DNA of 64,000 nt from an uncultured Lachnospiraceae bacterium. GTDB taxonomy: Bacteria; Bacillota; Clostridia; Lachnospirales; Lachnospiraceae. Below are positions 15,341-24,292 of the stretch, one piece after another; position 1 is the stretch's first letter; every line of letters begins with the position of its first letter. The position numbers and the translations under genes are program-made. Under the pieces are notes generated by a model that was not told the DNA's origin, did no database searches, and saw only the letters and a list, made by a program, of their open reading frames with translations. The stretch spans positions 1 through 64,000 of the forward strand of contig CAJUSO010000008.1 in assembly GCA_910588965.1 (NCBI GenBank), in the 5' to 3' direction.

Positions 15341-17188
15341 CTATTTTTCCCAAATCCCTGCCGCCAGTACGGTCATGTCATCTGGCACCTTCCCATCCGT
15401 GCACAGTAAAATCCGCTCCAGTACCTGTTTGGCCATCTGTTCTGGGTTGTTGGTGTCGATGGAACCTAAGATTTCCTGCATGGTCTCTTCTGGCATGGGC
15501 ACCTGGAGGCAGTCTGTCACCCCGTCTGTGACCAGCACCACAAAATCACCGTCCTGCAGCTGGCGGCTGCTCCTCTCTATCTCCAGCTGGTGGAATATCC
15601 CTGCCGGAAGGCTGGCGGAGGAAATGCATTCCACTTCTTCCCCCCGTTTGATATAAGTGGCGGCTGCGCCGATTTTATAAAATTCACACCTCCCGGTGTA
15701 CAGATCCAATGACGCCATGTCCACGGTGGAAAAACTCCCCTCCTCCCCCTGGATTACCATAGCGGAATTCATCATGCGGATAGCCGTCTCCTTACGGAAC
15801 CCAGCTTCCAGGAACTTCTCTATTAACTCTATCACCATTTCACTTTCCCTACAAGCATTAATCCCAGAGCCCATCCCGTCCGATAGGGCCATGACACACT
15901 CCCCGCCCTCCAGTTCCAGGAAGGAAAAGCTGTCCCCAGATATCTGGGCATGGTTCTTGGTCAGCCTGGCCACGCCCTGGAGGGTATGGTACAGCGTATC
16001 CTCCTCAAACACCAGGAAAGCCTCCTCCCGCCCAATCAAAGACCGGGTGTATTTCCCTGGGACCATGTCACGCTTCAGCCCCTGGCTCACGGCTTTTGCC
16101 ATTTCCTTGACCGTTACGCAGTTCCCCCATTTAGAGGCTGCCTTAAGCTGTAAGGACAATTTCCCGTTCTGCCTCTGGTAGAGATGGATTTCCCTGGAAA
16201 GGACGCCCTTCTCCCTCAGCCGGCTCTTCACCGCGCCCAGGAGCTTCCCCTCATGGCCGCTGATATCCTTATATTCCCTGGCACAATCTTCCATAATATA
16301 GGCCATGGCGTCCAGCTGCTCCGCAATCACGCCCCTGTTTTCCAACAGGCGGTTGTACCAGGCCAAGTTCAGCTTGGCTTTTTCAAATACCCCTATGGCT
16401 TCCTCCACGATGCTGTCTGAGTGGGGGCAGTAACTGGAAAGTTCCTGGTGCACCTCTTCCCCTGCGCCGCCCCTTTTCTCTATGGAATGGATCAGGCGGA
16501 AGAACAGGTCATACATCGGGCTGCTCTCCTCCTGCCAGCAGATGGCGCATTGGCTGCAGGAAATACAGACCTTCCCCGCAATCTCCTGCTGCATCTTGCC
16601 CATTTCCTCCGGCTCAAAGTTTCCCTTAAAATTCTCCATCTGGGAAAAAATCTGGGAAAGCCCATTGAAGGACTTGGCATAGGTCTGGAGCTTCTCCCCA
16701 TGCTCCGGCTCCCGCCGTGCCTCCTTCCCCTGCCAGGCCGGCACGGCCCCTTCCTCCAGGAACCGCTGCAGCAAAGGAGCGGCCACCAATACCATGGCAC
16801 AGACACAGATAGATTCTAACACCCCCATCCACAGGGCTGCCCGGTTCCGCACCTGGAGCACTTCCCCAGCAACCGTAAGCAAAAACACGCTGGCGCCGGC
16901 AGCCGCAGCCCCTATCCAGGTACGGCAGCTTCTGTTCGCCCATTCCCAAAGCCGGATACACAGCCCCGTTACCAGCAGGATCATCGTGTACTTTGCCATT
17001 GCCTGCACTGGTACAAAAAGCGCCATGCCAAATATCGTAAAAATCAAAAGCAGCGTCCGGTTTACTTCTTCCATAAAGACCGCTGCAAAAAAGCCGGGTA
17101 TCAGGGGATAGCAGCCTGCCAGCTGCCCCTTTGATACCAGGATTGCCGCACCATACAACATGATTTCTTTCCACTTTGCCTTATTCAT
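15341..17188 (-). CDS. spoIIE: Stage II sporulation protein E, short form
   Basis: A PP2C-type phosphatase that dephosphorylates SpoIIAA to activate sigma-F in the forespore and helps polar septation. The 615-aa protein has an N-terminal membrane region (about 1-130, roughly five helices). A coiled/cysteine-containing central segment (CISCSQCAICW) follows, then a C-terminal PP2C domain (VMALSDGMGSG near 400; VVLVTDGVTD near 565). Bacillus SpoIIE is about 830 aa with about ten membrane helices, so the N-terminal part is shorter here. AGGAGGATAGG precedes the ATG. The promoter upstream has the spacing expected of a Spo0A-activated gene. Confidence 0.93.
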   Translation of the reverse strand: MNKAKWKEIMLYGAAILVSKGQLAGCYPLIPGFFAAVFMEEVNRTLLLIFTIFGMALFVPVQAMAKYTMILLVTGLCIRLWEWANRSCRTWIGAAAAGASVFLLTVAGEVLQVRNRAALWMGVLESICVCAMVLVAAPLLQRFLEEGAVPAWQGKEARREPEHGEKLQTYAKSFNGLSQIFSQMENFKGNFEPEEMGKMQQEIAGKVCISCSQCAICWQEESSPMYDLFFRLIHSIEKRGGAGEEVHQELSSYCPHSDSIVEEAIGVFEKAKLNLAWYNRLLENRGVIAEQLDAMAYIMEDCAREYKDISGHEGKLLGAVKSRLREKGVLSREIHLYQRQNGKLSLQLKAASKWGNCVTVKEMAKAVSQGLKRDMVPGKYTRSLIGREEAFLVFEEDTLYHTLQGVARLTKNHAQISGDSFSFLELEGGECVMALSDGMGSGINACRESEMVIELIEKFLEAGFRKETAIRMMNSAMVIQGEEGSFSTVDMASLDLYTGRCEFYKIGAAATYIKRGEEVECISSASLPAGIFHQLEIERSSRQLQDGDFVVLVTDGVTDCLQVPMPEETMQEILGSIDTNNPEQMAKQVLERILLCTDGKVPDDMTVLAAGIWEK

Positions 17189-17236
17189 TTCCCTATCCTC
17201 CTTTTACTGCATGTCCATTTGGCTTATGCAGAAGTT

Positions 17237-17269
17237 ATTATAAAAAGAGGACAGTAAAATGTTTGTCAA
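17237..17269 (-). promoter_or_regulatory. spoIIE promoter with 21-bp spacer
   Basis: On the minus strand, TTGACA (17269-17264), exactly 21 bp, then TATAAT (17242-17237). A TGTCTAA sequence (17301-17295), one mismatch from the Spo0A box TGTCGAA, lies upstream. Bacillus spoIIE is known to use the same unusual long spacer with Spo0A activation. Confidence 0.75.
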
Positions 17270-17300
17270 ACCAGATACCAGTTCTGAAAAACTTTTAGAC

Positions 17301-17342
17301 AAAAAGCCCCTTAGAACCGCTCCTTTTGGCGAATCTAAGGGG
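17301..17342 (-). terminator. Intrinsic terminator after divIC
   Basis: On the minus strand CCCCTTAGA (17342-17334) pairs with TCTAAGGGG (17315-17307), then C and TTTTT. It separates the yabP-yabQ-divIC transcript from spoIIE. Confidence 0.85.
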
Positions 17343-17377
17343 TTTAGGGGTTTTAGGAAATTCATCATGAACAACTG

Positions 17378-17725
17378 TCAGGGAGCCTCTCCCTTTTCCT
17401 TAAAGATAACTTCATTGGGGTAAACCAGCCCCAGCTTTGTCTTCGCGACTTTCTCAATGTACTCTTTCGTAGTTATGTATTCCCCATACTCTTCCAGCTC
17501 CTCCTGGCGGGCCTGCTCCGCTTCTAGCTGGGACTGCAGCTCCTGTTCCCTGCCCCGGTATGCCTGGTTCTTCTCATAGAGGGACGCCATCTGGACAGAC
17601 ATTATGCCTGCCATTGCCAATAACAGCACCGTAATGCAGACCATGCTGGACTTATTCTGCTTCGTCCGCCTCCGTAACCGGGTCCTCTGCGCACTTGACC
17701 TGCGCGCCTTTTCGCGTTTGTCCAT
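17378..17725 (-). CDS. divIC: Septum formation initiator DivIC/FtsL family
   Basis: A small bitopic division protein of about 115 aa: a basic cytoplasmic N-terminus (RTRLRRRTKQNK), one membrane helix (about 28-48), and an extracytoplasmic coiled coil rich in Glu/Gln that ends in TKLGLVYPNEVIF, typical of DivIC. ATG 17725 is preferred because GGAGGG lies 9 nt upstream; ATG 17761 would nearly touch yabQ and lacks a good site. Works with DivIB and FtsL at the septum. Confidence 0.88.
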   Translation of the reverse strand: MDKREKARRSSAQRTRLRRRTKQNKSSMVCITVLLLAMAGIMSVQMASLYEKNQAYRGREQELQSQLEAEQARQEELEEYGEYITTKEYIEKVAKTKLGLVYPNEVIFKEKGEAP

Positions 17726-17765
17726 ACTGCCTTGCCCTCCGTTTCTTTTTTGTCCATTCATTGTA

Positions 17766-18239
17766 TCAGAGCTTGCATATTCCCATTCTAACTGCTTTCC
17801 AGAACTTTTTCAATTGTTTTTTGAAGAACCGTAAGACTTTTTTCGCCATACGCCGCAAAAAGCCCGCCGGCCTCTTTAAGAGACGGGCTGTCCACACCAA
17901 GGGCCTGCTTAAGGCAAATATTACTTTTTCCAGCAGGAACACGCTGCACTTCACCACCCATGGGCTAATGGCAAAGCTGTACAAAAGCATCCCCAGCAGC
18001 ACGCCCCCTATGGAAAACCCCCGGATATAGCCGCTGTTTTCCCGGTACAGCATCGCAAACAAGGCAACGGCGCCCCCAATCCAAAACAAGATGTCTTCCG
18101 TCCCGACTGCCCATGCCCGGTGGGGGATAAGCCTACGGATAATCCGAAGCAGGTCGTACACCAGCAGCAGCACCATCCCCGTAAGGAAAGAGGCGAACAG
18201 GACATCCGCTTCCTTTAAAATCCCTGCGCTTACCTCCAT
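17766..18239 (-). CDS. yabQ: Spore cortex biosynthesis protein YabQ
   Basis: A 157-aa membrane protein with about four hydrophobic helices in the first 115 residues and a very basic C-terminal tail (RRMAKKVLRFFKKQLKKF). YabQ is needed for spore cortex formation in Bacillus. The start overlaps the yabP stop, and divIC follows about 40 bp later, the conserved yab order. The long Lys/Arg tail is slightly unusual. Confidence 0.88.
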   Translation of the reverse strand: MEVSAGILKEADVLFASFLTGMVLLLVYDLLRIIRRLIPHRAWAVGTEDILFWIGGAVALFAMLYRENSGYIRGFSIGGVLLGMLLYSFAISPWVVKCSVFLLEKVIFALSRPLVWTARLLKRPAGFLRRMAKKVLRFFKKQLKKFWKAVRMGICKL

Positions 18240-18526
18240 TACTTAAACAATCTCCCTAATAGGGATTCTGCCTGTTTGGCGGGCTTCTTCACATCGGAAT
18301 AGACCAGGCTGTCAATCCTCCCCTCAATATCAATCTCCCCTTTTTCCAGGGTCAGGCGGTTGACATGGAGGTCGCTGCCTTTAATCATCAGCATCCCCAG
18401 CTCTGTCTCCAGCAGGATTTCACCCACGTCAAAGGAGAGTACATCTATCACGCCGTTAAGGACGCCGTTCTTCCGGTTGGATATTACCATCTTATGGCCG
18501 CTTTTTGCCGCTGCCCTTTCTTCCAT
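18239..18526 (-). CDS. yabP: Sporulation protein YabP
   Basis: A 95-aa protein of the YabP/YqfC family, all-beta, with the typical centre VLSFDVGEILLETELGMLMIKG and DLHVNRLTLEKGEIDIEG. Proposed to act at the forespore membrane in cortex formation together with YabQ. AGGAGG lies upstream of the ATG, and the gene is coupled to yabQ. Confidence 0.92.
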   Translation of the reverse strand: MEERAAAKSGHKMVISNRKNGVLNGVIDVLSFDVGEILLETELGMLMIKGSDLHVNRLTLEKGEIDIEGRIDSLVYSDVKKPAKQAESLLGRLFK

Positions 18527-18608
18527 ATATAAAACCTCCTTCTATCTTGTTCTGGGGGAATGGATGTCCCTTTTAAATATATGATAGAAAGAGGATATTA
18601 TGCCATCT

Positions 18609-18848
18609 TTACAGATACCGGAACAGTTCTTTTGCCTCGTCCTTCTTCGTGGTATCCTGGAGTCCTAGGACCTCCACTTTGACGCTTTTCGTCCCAAAGC
18701 CAACCTCAATCACATCGCCGACCTTCACGTCAAGGGATGCCTTGGCCACCTTGCCGTTTACTGCAACCCGCCCTGCATCACAGGCTTCATTAGCCACCGT
18801 CCTGCGCTTAATCAAGCGGGATACCTTCAGATATTTATCAAGCCTCAC
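18609..18848 (-). CDS. rlbA: S4-domain RNA-binding protein (RqcP/YabO family)
   Basis: A 79-aa protein made of one S4 domain: MRLDKYLKVSRLIKRRTVAN, then VAVNGKVAKASLDVKVGD. In Bacillus the equivalent (RqcP) works with RqcH in tailing of stalled nascent chains with Ala on 50S subunits. GTG 18848 is chosen because AAAGGAGG has proper spacing to it; the GTG nine bases upstream overlaps that signal. It lies between hup and yabP. Confidence 0.92.
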   Translation of the reverse strand: MRLDKYLKVSRLIKRRTVANEACDAGRVAVNGKVAKASLDVKVGDVIEVGFGTKSVKVEVLGLQDTTKKDEAKELFRYL

Positions 18849-18924
18849 TTCCTTCACCTCCTTTGGGAACCCCTGAAAATACGAAAGAGGACTTTCCTCT
18901 GAAAGCCCTCCCTTGGATTGCCGC

Positions 18925-19200
18925 CTATGCGTTAATCAAATCCTTTAATGCCTTTCCTGCCTTGAACTTAGGCGCCTTGGAAGCAGAAATCTCCATGGTC
19001 TCCCCGCTCCTTGGGTTCCTTCCAGTCCGGGCTGCCCTTTCGGAAACCTCAAAGGTGCCGAAGCCAACCAGCTGGATCTTCTCCCCTTTCTTCAATTCTT
19101 CTGCAACTACATCTGTAAAAGCCTTCAATGCCTTTTCTGCATCCTTTTTTGACAATTCTGTTTTCTCGGACATTGCTGCTACTAATTCTGATTTGTTCAT
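18925..19200 (-). CDS. hup: HU family DNA-binding protein
   Basis: A 91-aa nucleoid protein. It starts MNKSELVAAMSEKTELSKKD, and the DNA-binding arm motif is GFGTFEVSERAARTGRNPRSG, followed by the C-terminal FKAGKALKDLI. GAGGAGG lies 9 nt before ATG 19200, so a longer upstream frame to 19326 is not used. Sits between pgm and the S4 gene on the minus strand. Confidence 0.96.
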   Translation of the reverse strand: MNKSELVAAMSEKTELSKKDAEKALKAFTDVVAEELKKGEKIQLVGFGTFEVSERAARTGRNPRSGETMEISASKAPKFKAGKALKDLINA

Positions 19201-19332
19201 GAAAAAATTCCTCCTCTGGATTCTCTTGTGTCCTGCTCTTACTTGGAAGCTATTCTGCCCTCCGCCTTTACTTTCCTGCGAAAAGCCTACAAACATATTT
19301 ATACTTGTTTTTCCTGTATTTGTCAAGAAAAA

Positions 19333-21066
19333 TCAGAGCATTTTTTGAATCATTGCCAGGACTTCCTTGCCCAGTTCTTCCGACTTCTTATCAGCGTCTT
19401 CTAAGGATTCCCCTTTTATGCCGTAATAGAATTTTACCTTAGGCTCCGTGCCGGACGGCCTTACGCAGACCCAGGCGTCATCTGACAAGTCATAGTACAG
19501 CACATTAGAGGAAGGAAGGCCTGTGAGCCCCACCTCGCCCGTTGCCATATTGCGGATTGTGCCTGCTTTGTAATCCCTAGCGCTTGCAACCTTGTACCCG
19601 CCGATTTCCGTGGGGGCATCCGCCCTTAAAGTATCCATGATTTCCTGGATCTTCTCTAACCCTTCAATCCCCTTAAGGGTAATCGCCTTTACATCATCTT
19701 TATAGTACCCATAACGTTCATACATGGCAATCATGGCATCCCATAACGTCATGTTCTTGGTCTTGTAGAAAGCCGCGGCTTCACATAAGGCCATAGAAGC
19801 CACCACGGCGTCTTTATCCCTTGCATAGGTCCCTGTCAGGCAGCCGTAGCTCTCTTCCATGCCAAACAGGTATGTGCCCTTGCCTGTCGTTTCAAACTCC
19901 AGGATCTTCTGGCCGATGAACTTAAAGCCTGTCAGCACCTCAACCAATGCAATCCCATAGTACTTCGCAATTGCATCCGCCATATTGGTGGAAACAATGG
20001 ATTTGATGAATGCACCGTCTGTGGGCAGGTCGCCCTTTTCCTTCCTCTGGCTGATGACATAATCCCCAATCAGGCAGCCGGACATATTCCCGGTAAGGCT
20101 GTGGTATTCCCCAGTCTTGGAATCCTTGACATATACCCCAAGGCGGTCTGCATCTGGGTCAGTGGCCAAAATTAAATCTGCGTTTACTTCTTTGCCAAGC
20201 TTCAAGCCCAGCTGGAAGGCTTCTTCCGCTTCTGGGTTCGGGTAGCTTACCGTAGGGAATTCCCCATCTGGAAGCTCCTGCTCCGGCACGACATAGACAT
20301 TTACAAATCCCAGTTCCTTTAAGACCCGGCGCACAGGGATGTTCCCGGTCCCATGCAGGGGGGAATATACAATCTTCATATCCTCCGCCACTGCGTCAAT
20401 GCAATCCTTGCGGAGCACAAGGCTTTTTAATTCCTCAATGTAAGGGTCGTCGATGTCCTGGCCAATCGTAGCATAAAGGCCTGCTGCCTGCGCCTCTTCC
20501 TTGGGCATGGTCTTCACCGTTGCATAATCGGTAACCTTCTTTACCTCATCCATAATCCCTTTGTCATGGGGCGGGGTAATCTGGGCGCCATCTTCCCAGT
20601 ATACCTTATAGCCATTATATTCAGGGGGGTTATGGCTTGCAGTGATATTAATCCCTGCAATGCAGCCAAGCTTACGGACTGCATAGGAAAGTTCAGGGGT
20701 TGGGCGCAGGCTTTCAAATACATACGCCTTAATGCCATTGGCTGCAAGGCAGAGGGCTGCTTCGTCTGCAAATTCCGGGGACATCCTCCTGGAATCATAG
20801 GCAATCGCCACGCCCTTTGCTTGTCCATTTACAGATGCGATATAGTTAGCCAGGCCTTGGGTTGCCTTACGCACTGTATAGACATTCATACGGTTCGTTC
20901 CTGCACCGATTACGCCCCGGAGCCCGGCCGTGCCAAATTCCAAATCCATGTAGAAACGTTCTTCTATCTCTTTTTCATCATCGGCGATTCCCCTCAGCTC
21001 TGCTTTGGTTGCTTCATCAAAATATGGGTTCTCCAACCAGTCTTTGTAAATCTCCCTGTAATCCAT
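19333..21066 (-). CDS. pgm: Phosphoglucomutase/phosphomannomutase family
   Basis: A 577-aa alpha-D-phosphohexomutase, most likely interconverting glucose 1- and 6-phosphate for glycogen and envelope sugars. Landmarks: GTAGLRG near the N-terminus, the active-site phosphoserine loop NITASHNPPEYNGYK, the Mg site ATDPDADRLG, the sugar loop GMEESYG and the phosphate loop VRPSGTEPK. This is the PgcA-like long form. TAAGGAGG precedes ATG 21066. It could feed glgC/glgD located elsewhere in the window. Confidence 0.94.
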   Translation of the reverse strand: MDYREIYKDWLENPYFDEATKAELRGIADDEKEIEERFYMDLEFGTAGLRGVIGAGTNRMNVYTVRKATQGLANYIASVNGQAKGVAIAYDSRRMSPEFADEAALCLAANGIKAYVFESLRPTPELSYAVRKLGCIAGINITASHNPPEYNGYKVYWEDGAQITPPHDKGIMDEVKKVTDYATVKTMPKEEAQAAGLYATIGQDIDDPYIEELKSLVLRKDCIDAVAEDMKIVYSPLHGTGNIPVRRVLKELGFVNVYVVPEQELPDGEFPTVSYPNPEAEEAFQLGLKLGKEVNADLILATDPDADRLGVYVKDSKTGEYHSLTGNMSGCLIGDYVISQRKEKGDLPTDGAFIKSIVSTNMADAIAKYYGIALVEVLTGFKFIGQKILEFETTGKGTYLFGMEESYGCLTGTYARDKDAVVASMALCEAAAFYKTKNMTLWDAMIAMYERYGYYKDDVKAITLKGIEGLEKIQEIMDTLRADAPTEIGGYKVASARDYKAGTIRNMATGEVGLTGLPSSNVLYYDLSDDAWVCVRPSGTEPKVKFYYGIKGESLEDADKKSEELGKEVLAMIQKML

Positions 21067-21485
21067 TTTCTTCCTCCTTAAAAATGATGTAGCTCCATTC
21101 GGATTATAAGCAATATGCCCAATGCCTGCCCATTCCAGGGGGCGGGGCACTGTTACAGCTATGTAAATATCATACTTCATTGGAAGATTTTTCTCAACTG
21201 TTTTTTCGATAAATTACAGAAAATACGGCAAATAGAAGAAAGAAACATGCTAGGCTGCCATGCACGGAAAATACCTTCCTTGCGCCCCCTTACCCCTAAA
21301 GTGAAATTGCACAAAAAATGCTATCATCCCATGCCAAAAAACAGATATCATGTTATGATAAACTTGGTTTTTTCTATACAGAATGCACAAAAACCACCAA
21401 AGAGGAGAACCCCTGCATCCAGGGCAGGAAAAACCTTGCTTCTGTAAACCTCCATTACCATGATACCAGCATATAGGAGAACGCT
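21067..21485. other. Divergent intergenic region between pgm and the LRR gene
   Basis: About 420 bp without a gene. It holds a minus-strand TATAAT near pgm (21100-21106, no good -35 seen) and a 15-bp palindrome TATCAT-GTT-ATGATA (21346-21360) that looks like an operator. Confidence 0.45.
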
Positions 21486-21830
21486 ATGGAATTGGGCGCT
21501 TATACCGTTTTCACATATTCCTTAAACAGGAATGGGCAGGCCATGATAACCAAATACCAGGGAAACGCCTCAAATGTATTGATACCTGAAACATTAAATG
21601 GCTATCCTGTCATCGGGATTGGGGAAAAAGCATTTCAGAATAACAAGAAAATACAGAATGTCTCTATCCCTGCCTGCGTTGAGCACATCGGGCGCTTGGC
21701 ATTCCACAAATGTGCGGCATTGGAATATGTAGCGCTCCCAAATAACAGCAGGCACATATCCATCCGCACAAACACATTTGATGGATGCACAAATTTAAAG
21801 AACACCAGTGGGACAGAAAGGGACGCCTAA
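21486..21830 (+). CDS. Small LRR_5 (BspA-type) leucine-rich repeat protein
   Basis: A 114-aa protein with BspA-type repeats: VLIPETLNGYPVIGIGEKAFQNN, IQNVSIPACVEHIGRLAFHKC, LEYVALPNN...IRTNTFDGC, each with the hallmark F-x-x-C/N ending. No signal peptide is visible, so it would stay in the cytosol, unlike most surface BspA proteins. AGGAGAAC precedes the ATG. It may be a fragment or a free repeat module. Confidence 0.8.
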   Translation: MELGAYTVFTYSLNRNGQAMITKYQGNASNVLIPETLNGYPVIGIGEKAFQNNKKIQNVSIPACVEHIGRLAFHKCAALEYVALPNNSRHISIRTNTFDGCTNLKNTSGTERDA

Positions 21831-21868
21831 TCATAGGCTAAGGCTTGTATTGCAGGCTTGCTACAGGT

Positions 21869-22084
21869 TTTCAGGGAGATATGCATATGCTGGAAGGTTA
21901 ACAGCCTATCTGGCAGACATGCATATGCGAACCTGTTACAGCATTTCAGACACATATGCATATACTTCCTGTCACAGCATTTCTGGCAGACATGCATGTA
22001 CTGCCTGTCACAGCATTTCTGGCAGACATGCATATGCTGCCTGCCAAGCTTTTCAGAGAGCTATACATATGCTGTTCATCCTAA
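21869..22084. repeat. Six tandem 36-bp repeats rich in ATGCATAT
   Basis: Units with GCATTTCTGGCAGACATGCA start at 36-bp intervals (about 21869, 21905, 21941, 21977, 22013, 22049). Each contains NsiI/NdeI-like palindromes. The period is a multiple of 3, so short frames of 12-residue repeats appear on both strands, but no ribosome binding site supports them. Confidence 0.88.
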
Positions 22085-22251
22085 GGGACAGGGCATTTGG
22101 CCTCCTATCTCTATAACAGATCCTTCAAGGGCTGCAGGCGTCTGGCTGGCTATATCTATGACAAACCACACATCAGGGACATAGGCATTTTGACAAACAT
22201 TATTTTAGCTTTATGCCTAACCATCATCTGGCACATTACTGTACCCTAATT

Positions 22252-23901
22252 TCAGTTATTGCCATTGTTGGTGTTATTGTTGGCATTTCCATTGGTGTTA
22301 GTATTTCCATTCGTGTTCCCATTCGTATTGGTATTTCCTCCATTGCTGGATCCATTATTGTCCGTATTTCCGTTGGTGTTATTCCCATTCGTATTGCCAC
22401 CATTGTTAGTATTTCCATTGGTGTTTCCGTTGTTATTATTGTTGCTGTTATTATTGTTATTATTCCCGTTATTATTGTTGCTGTTATTATTGTTGTTATT
22501 CCCATTATTATTATTGTTGTTGCTGTTATTACTATTGTTGTTACTATTGTTGTTGCTGCTATTATTGTTGTTGCTGTTATTATTATTGTTACTGTTGTTA
22601 TTATTATTGCTGTTATTGTTGTTACTGTTGTTACTATTGTTATTGTTGTTGCTGTTGTTATTATTATTGCTGTTATTATTGCTGTTATTATTGCTGCTAT
22701 TGTTATTATTGCTGCTATTGTTATTATTGCTGCCGCTAGTATTATTGTTACCGCTGGCATTGCTGTTATTATTCCTATTATTCGTGTTGGTATTATTCGT
22801 ATTTGAGCTGCTATTGCTGCTGCCAGATCCCTGGTTCGATGTGGAAATAACTTCCTCCGCTTCTTCCTCTGTAGACATATCAATCGTGATTTTAGCAGTC
22901 TCAGAATTTACCACCAAGGTTTTTTTCCACTCTACATAGCCGTCTGCTTCTGCCACTAGGCGGTGTATGCCGTAACGGACCTCCACCTCTTCCCGGGGGT
23001 TGATTTGCTTCCCGTCCAGGCGCACAATGGCGTTCTCCGGATCTAGCTTAAATTTGACCTTGCAGAACTGGGGGCCCACGCCTTTCAGCTCGTCCAAGTT
23101 TACGGTTGTCTCCTTGTTTGCCTCCACCGTAATCTCACGGCTGCCGCCGTAACCGTCATTTGCCACTGCCAATAGGTATTTGCCCTCTGCTACTTCAATC
23201 CTCATCTGGGGGATGATTTTCTGGGAGAGCAGGTTGCCAATGGTGATATAGCCCCCCTGGAATAATTCTGTATTTTCCAGGACTACCGTACCATGGCCGG
23301 CTGTCACCTGAAGCGTGTAGACACGGTCCCCGATTCCCCTTAAGCATATCACATCCTGCTCGCTGATTTCTGATAGTGAAACCTTGCTGCCTCCCTGGTA
23401 TGCCAATAGGTTCTCTTCCAGGAAATACGTGCTGTCACCCACGGTCAGTACCTTGTTCTGCAAATCCAATTCAAAATTGTGCAGATCCTCATAGGTAAAT
23501 GCTTCCTCTGAAACCTGTACGTTTGTCAGTACCTCCCCCTTACGTCCAATCTCCACTACCTCCCCAATGGAGAGCTGGGCAACCGTCATGCTATCCCCAT
23601 ACTTCCCCTTGATATATGTCGCCCCCGTATAGGTATAGGGCCTTTCACGGGTACTTTCAAAATCACATAAGGTAATGGTTTTCCTCTGCTCGTCAATGCC
23701 CGTCACTGCAAAGAGCTCCGCCTCTTCCTGGATGGGCTCCCCCTCAGACGCTTCTTCCGGCGCGGCTGCCTCCCGGACGCCCCCGCGTGCTGCATAGGCC
23801 TCCCTTCCATCTGTAATCCTTGCCTGCGTATCACCGCACCCTGCGATTGCCAATGCCAATAAGCCTACCACAACTGCCAATTGCATGATTTTCTTTCGCA
23901 C
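22252..23901 (-). CDS. PEGA-domain lipoprotein with asparagine-rich tail
   Basis: About 549 aa. A lipoprotein signal peptide ends in the lipobox ALAIAGC, followed by a region of beta strands. A PEGA domain lies at about 300-365 (VRLDGKQINPREEVEVRYG, HRLVAEADGYVEWKKTL). From about residue 370 the protein is almost only Asn, Ser, Gly and Thr (some 175 residues, encoded by AAT/AAC repeats). I chose GTG 23901: GGAGGG lies 6 nt upstream and it places the signal peptide at the N-terminus; a frame open to 24039 crosses a tandem repeat. Likely tethered to the outer face of the membrane. The tail length probably varies between strains. Confidence 0.82.
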   Translation of the reverse strand: MRKKIMQLAVVVGLLALAIAGCGDTQARITDGREAYAARGGVREAAAPEEASEGEPIQEEAELFAVTGIDEQRKTITLCDFESTRERPYTYTGATYIKGKYGDSMTVAQLSIGEVVEIGRKGEVLTNVQVSEEAFTYEDLHNFELDLQNKVLTVGDSTYFLEENLLAYQGGSKVSLSEISEQDVICLRGIGDRVYTLQVTAGHGTVVLENTELFQGGYITIGNLLSQKIIPQMRIEVAEGKYLLAVANDGYGGSREITVEANKETTVNLDELKGVGPQFCKVKFKLDPENAIVRLDGKQINPREEVEVRYGIHRLVAEADGYVEWKKTLVVNSETAKITIDMSTEEEAEEVISTSNQGSGSSNSSSNTNNTNTNNRNNNSNASGNNNTSGSNNNNSSNNNNSSNNNSNNNSNNNNNSNNNNNSNNSNNNNSNNNNNSNNNNNSNNNNSSNNNSNNNSNNSNNNNNNGNNNNNNSNNNNGNNNNNNSNNNNNGNTNGNTNNGGNTNGNNTNGNTDNNGSSNGGNTNTNGNTNGNTNTNGNANNNTNNGNN

Positions 23902-23997
23902 TTCAATCCCTCCAACTATGTTCTTCTCTGCCTGCCAAGAATCTCCCAAAAACCATCCTTCCCCCTCAGGTATCCGGCCTGCTATCCACGCTGCAAA

Positions 23998-24155
23998 CAA
24001 TGGGGCACTAATCCCGCAACGCTGTTGCCCGTAAATCAATGGGGCTCCAAATCCCGCAACTCTGTTGCCCGTAAATCAATGGGGCTCCAAATCCCGCAAC
24101 TCTGTTGCCTGTGGGGCAGTGGGACGCCAGGCCCGCAACGCTGTTGCCCGCGGGG
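23998..24155. repeat. Four tandem 39-40-bp repeats with a small hairpin
   Basis: The core CCCGCAAC recurs at 24013, 24053, 24093 and 24133. Each unit holds GCAAC-n-CT-GTTGC, a 5-bp stem. The array lies in the gap upstream of the lipoprotein gene. Confidence 0.88.
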
Positions 24156-24292
24156 CAATGGGGCGGGCGCCTGGGAAAGCATCTATTTGGGCCGTTACCG
24201 CGCAGGCAGGGCAAATGCCTAGCGCCTTAATCCCTCGGCCGCCTCTTCCGGCCTGCCATACGCTATAAGCCCTTTTCCAAAGCTTTCCCCCA

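Noticed and set aside
21827..22116. Cys-rich 12-residue repeat frames (CQKCCDR) and CRISPR-like appearance
   Set aside because: The 36-bp units are contiguous without spacers, so not CRISPR. No ribosome binding site supports either strand's frame.
22213..22939. Long plus-strand frames rich in Ile/Val or Leu opposite the lipoprotein tail
   Set aside because: They are the complement of the AAT/AAC repeat tract in other frames, have no ribosome binding site and no family resemblance.
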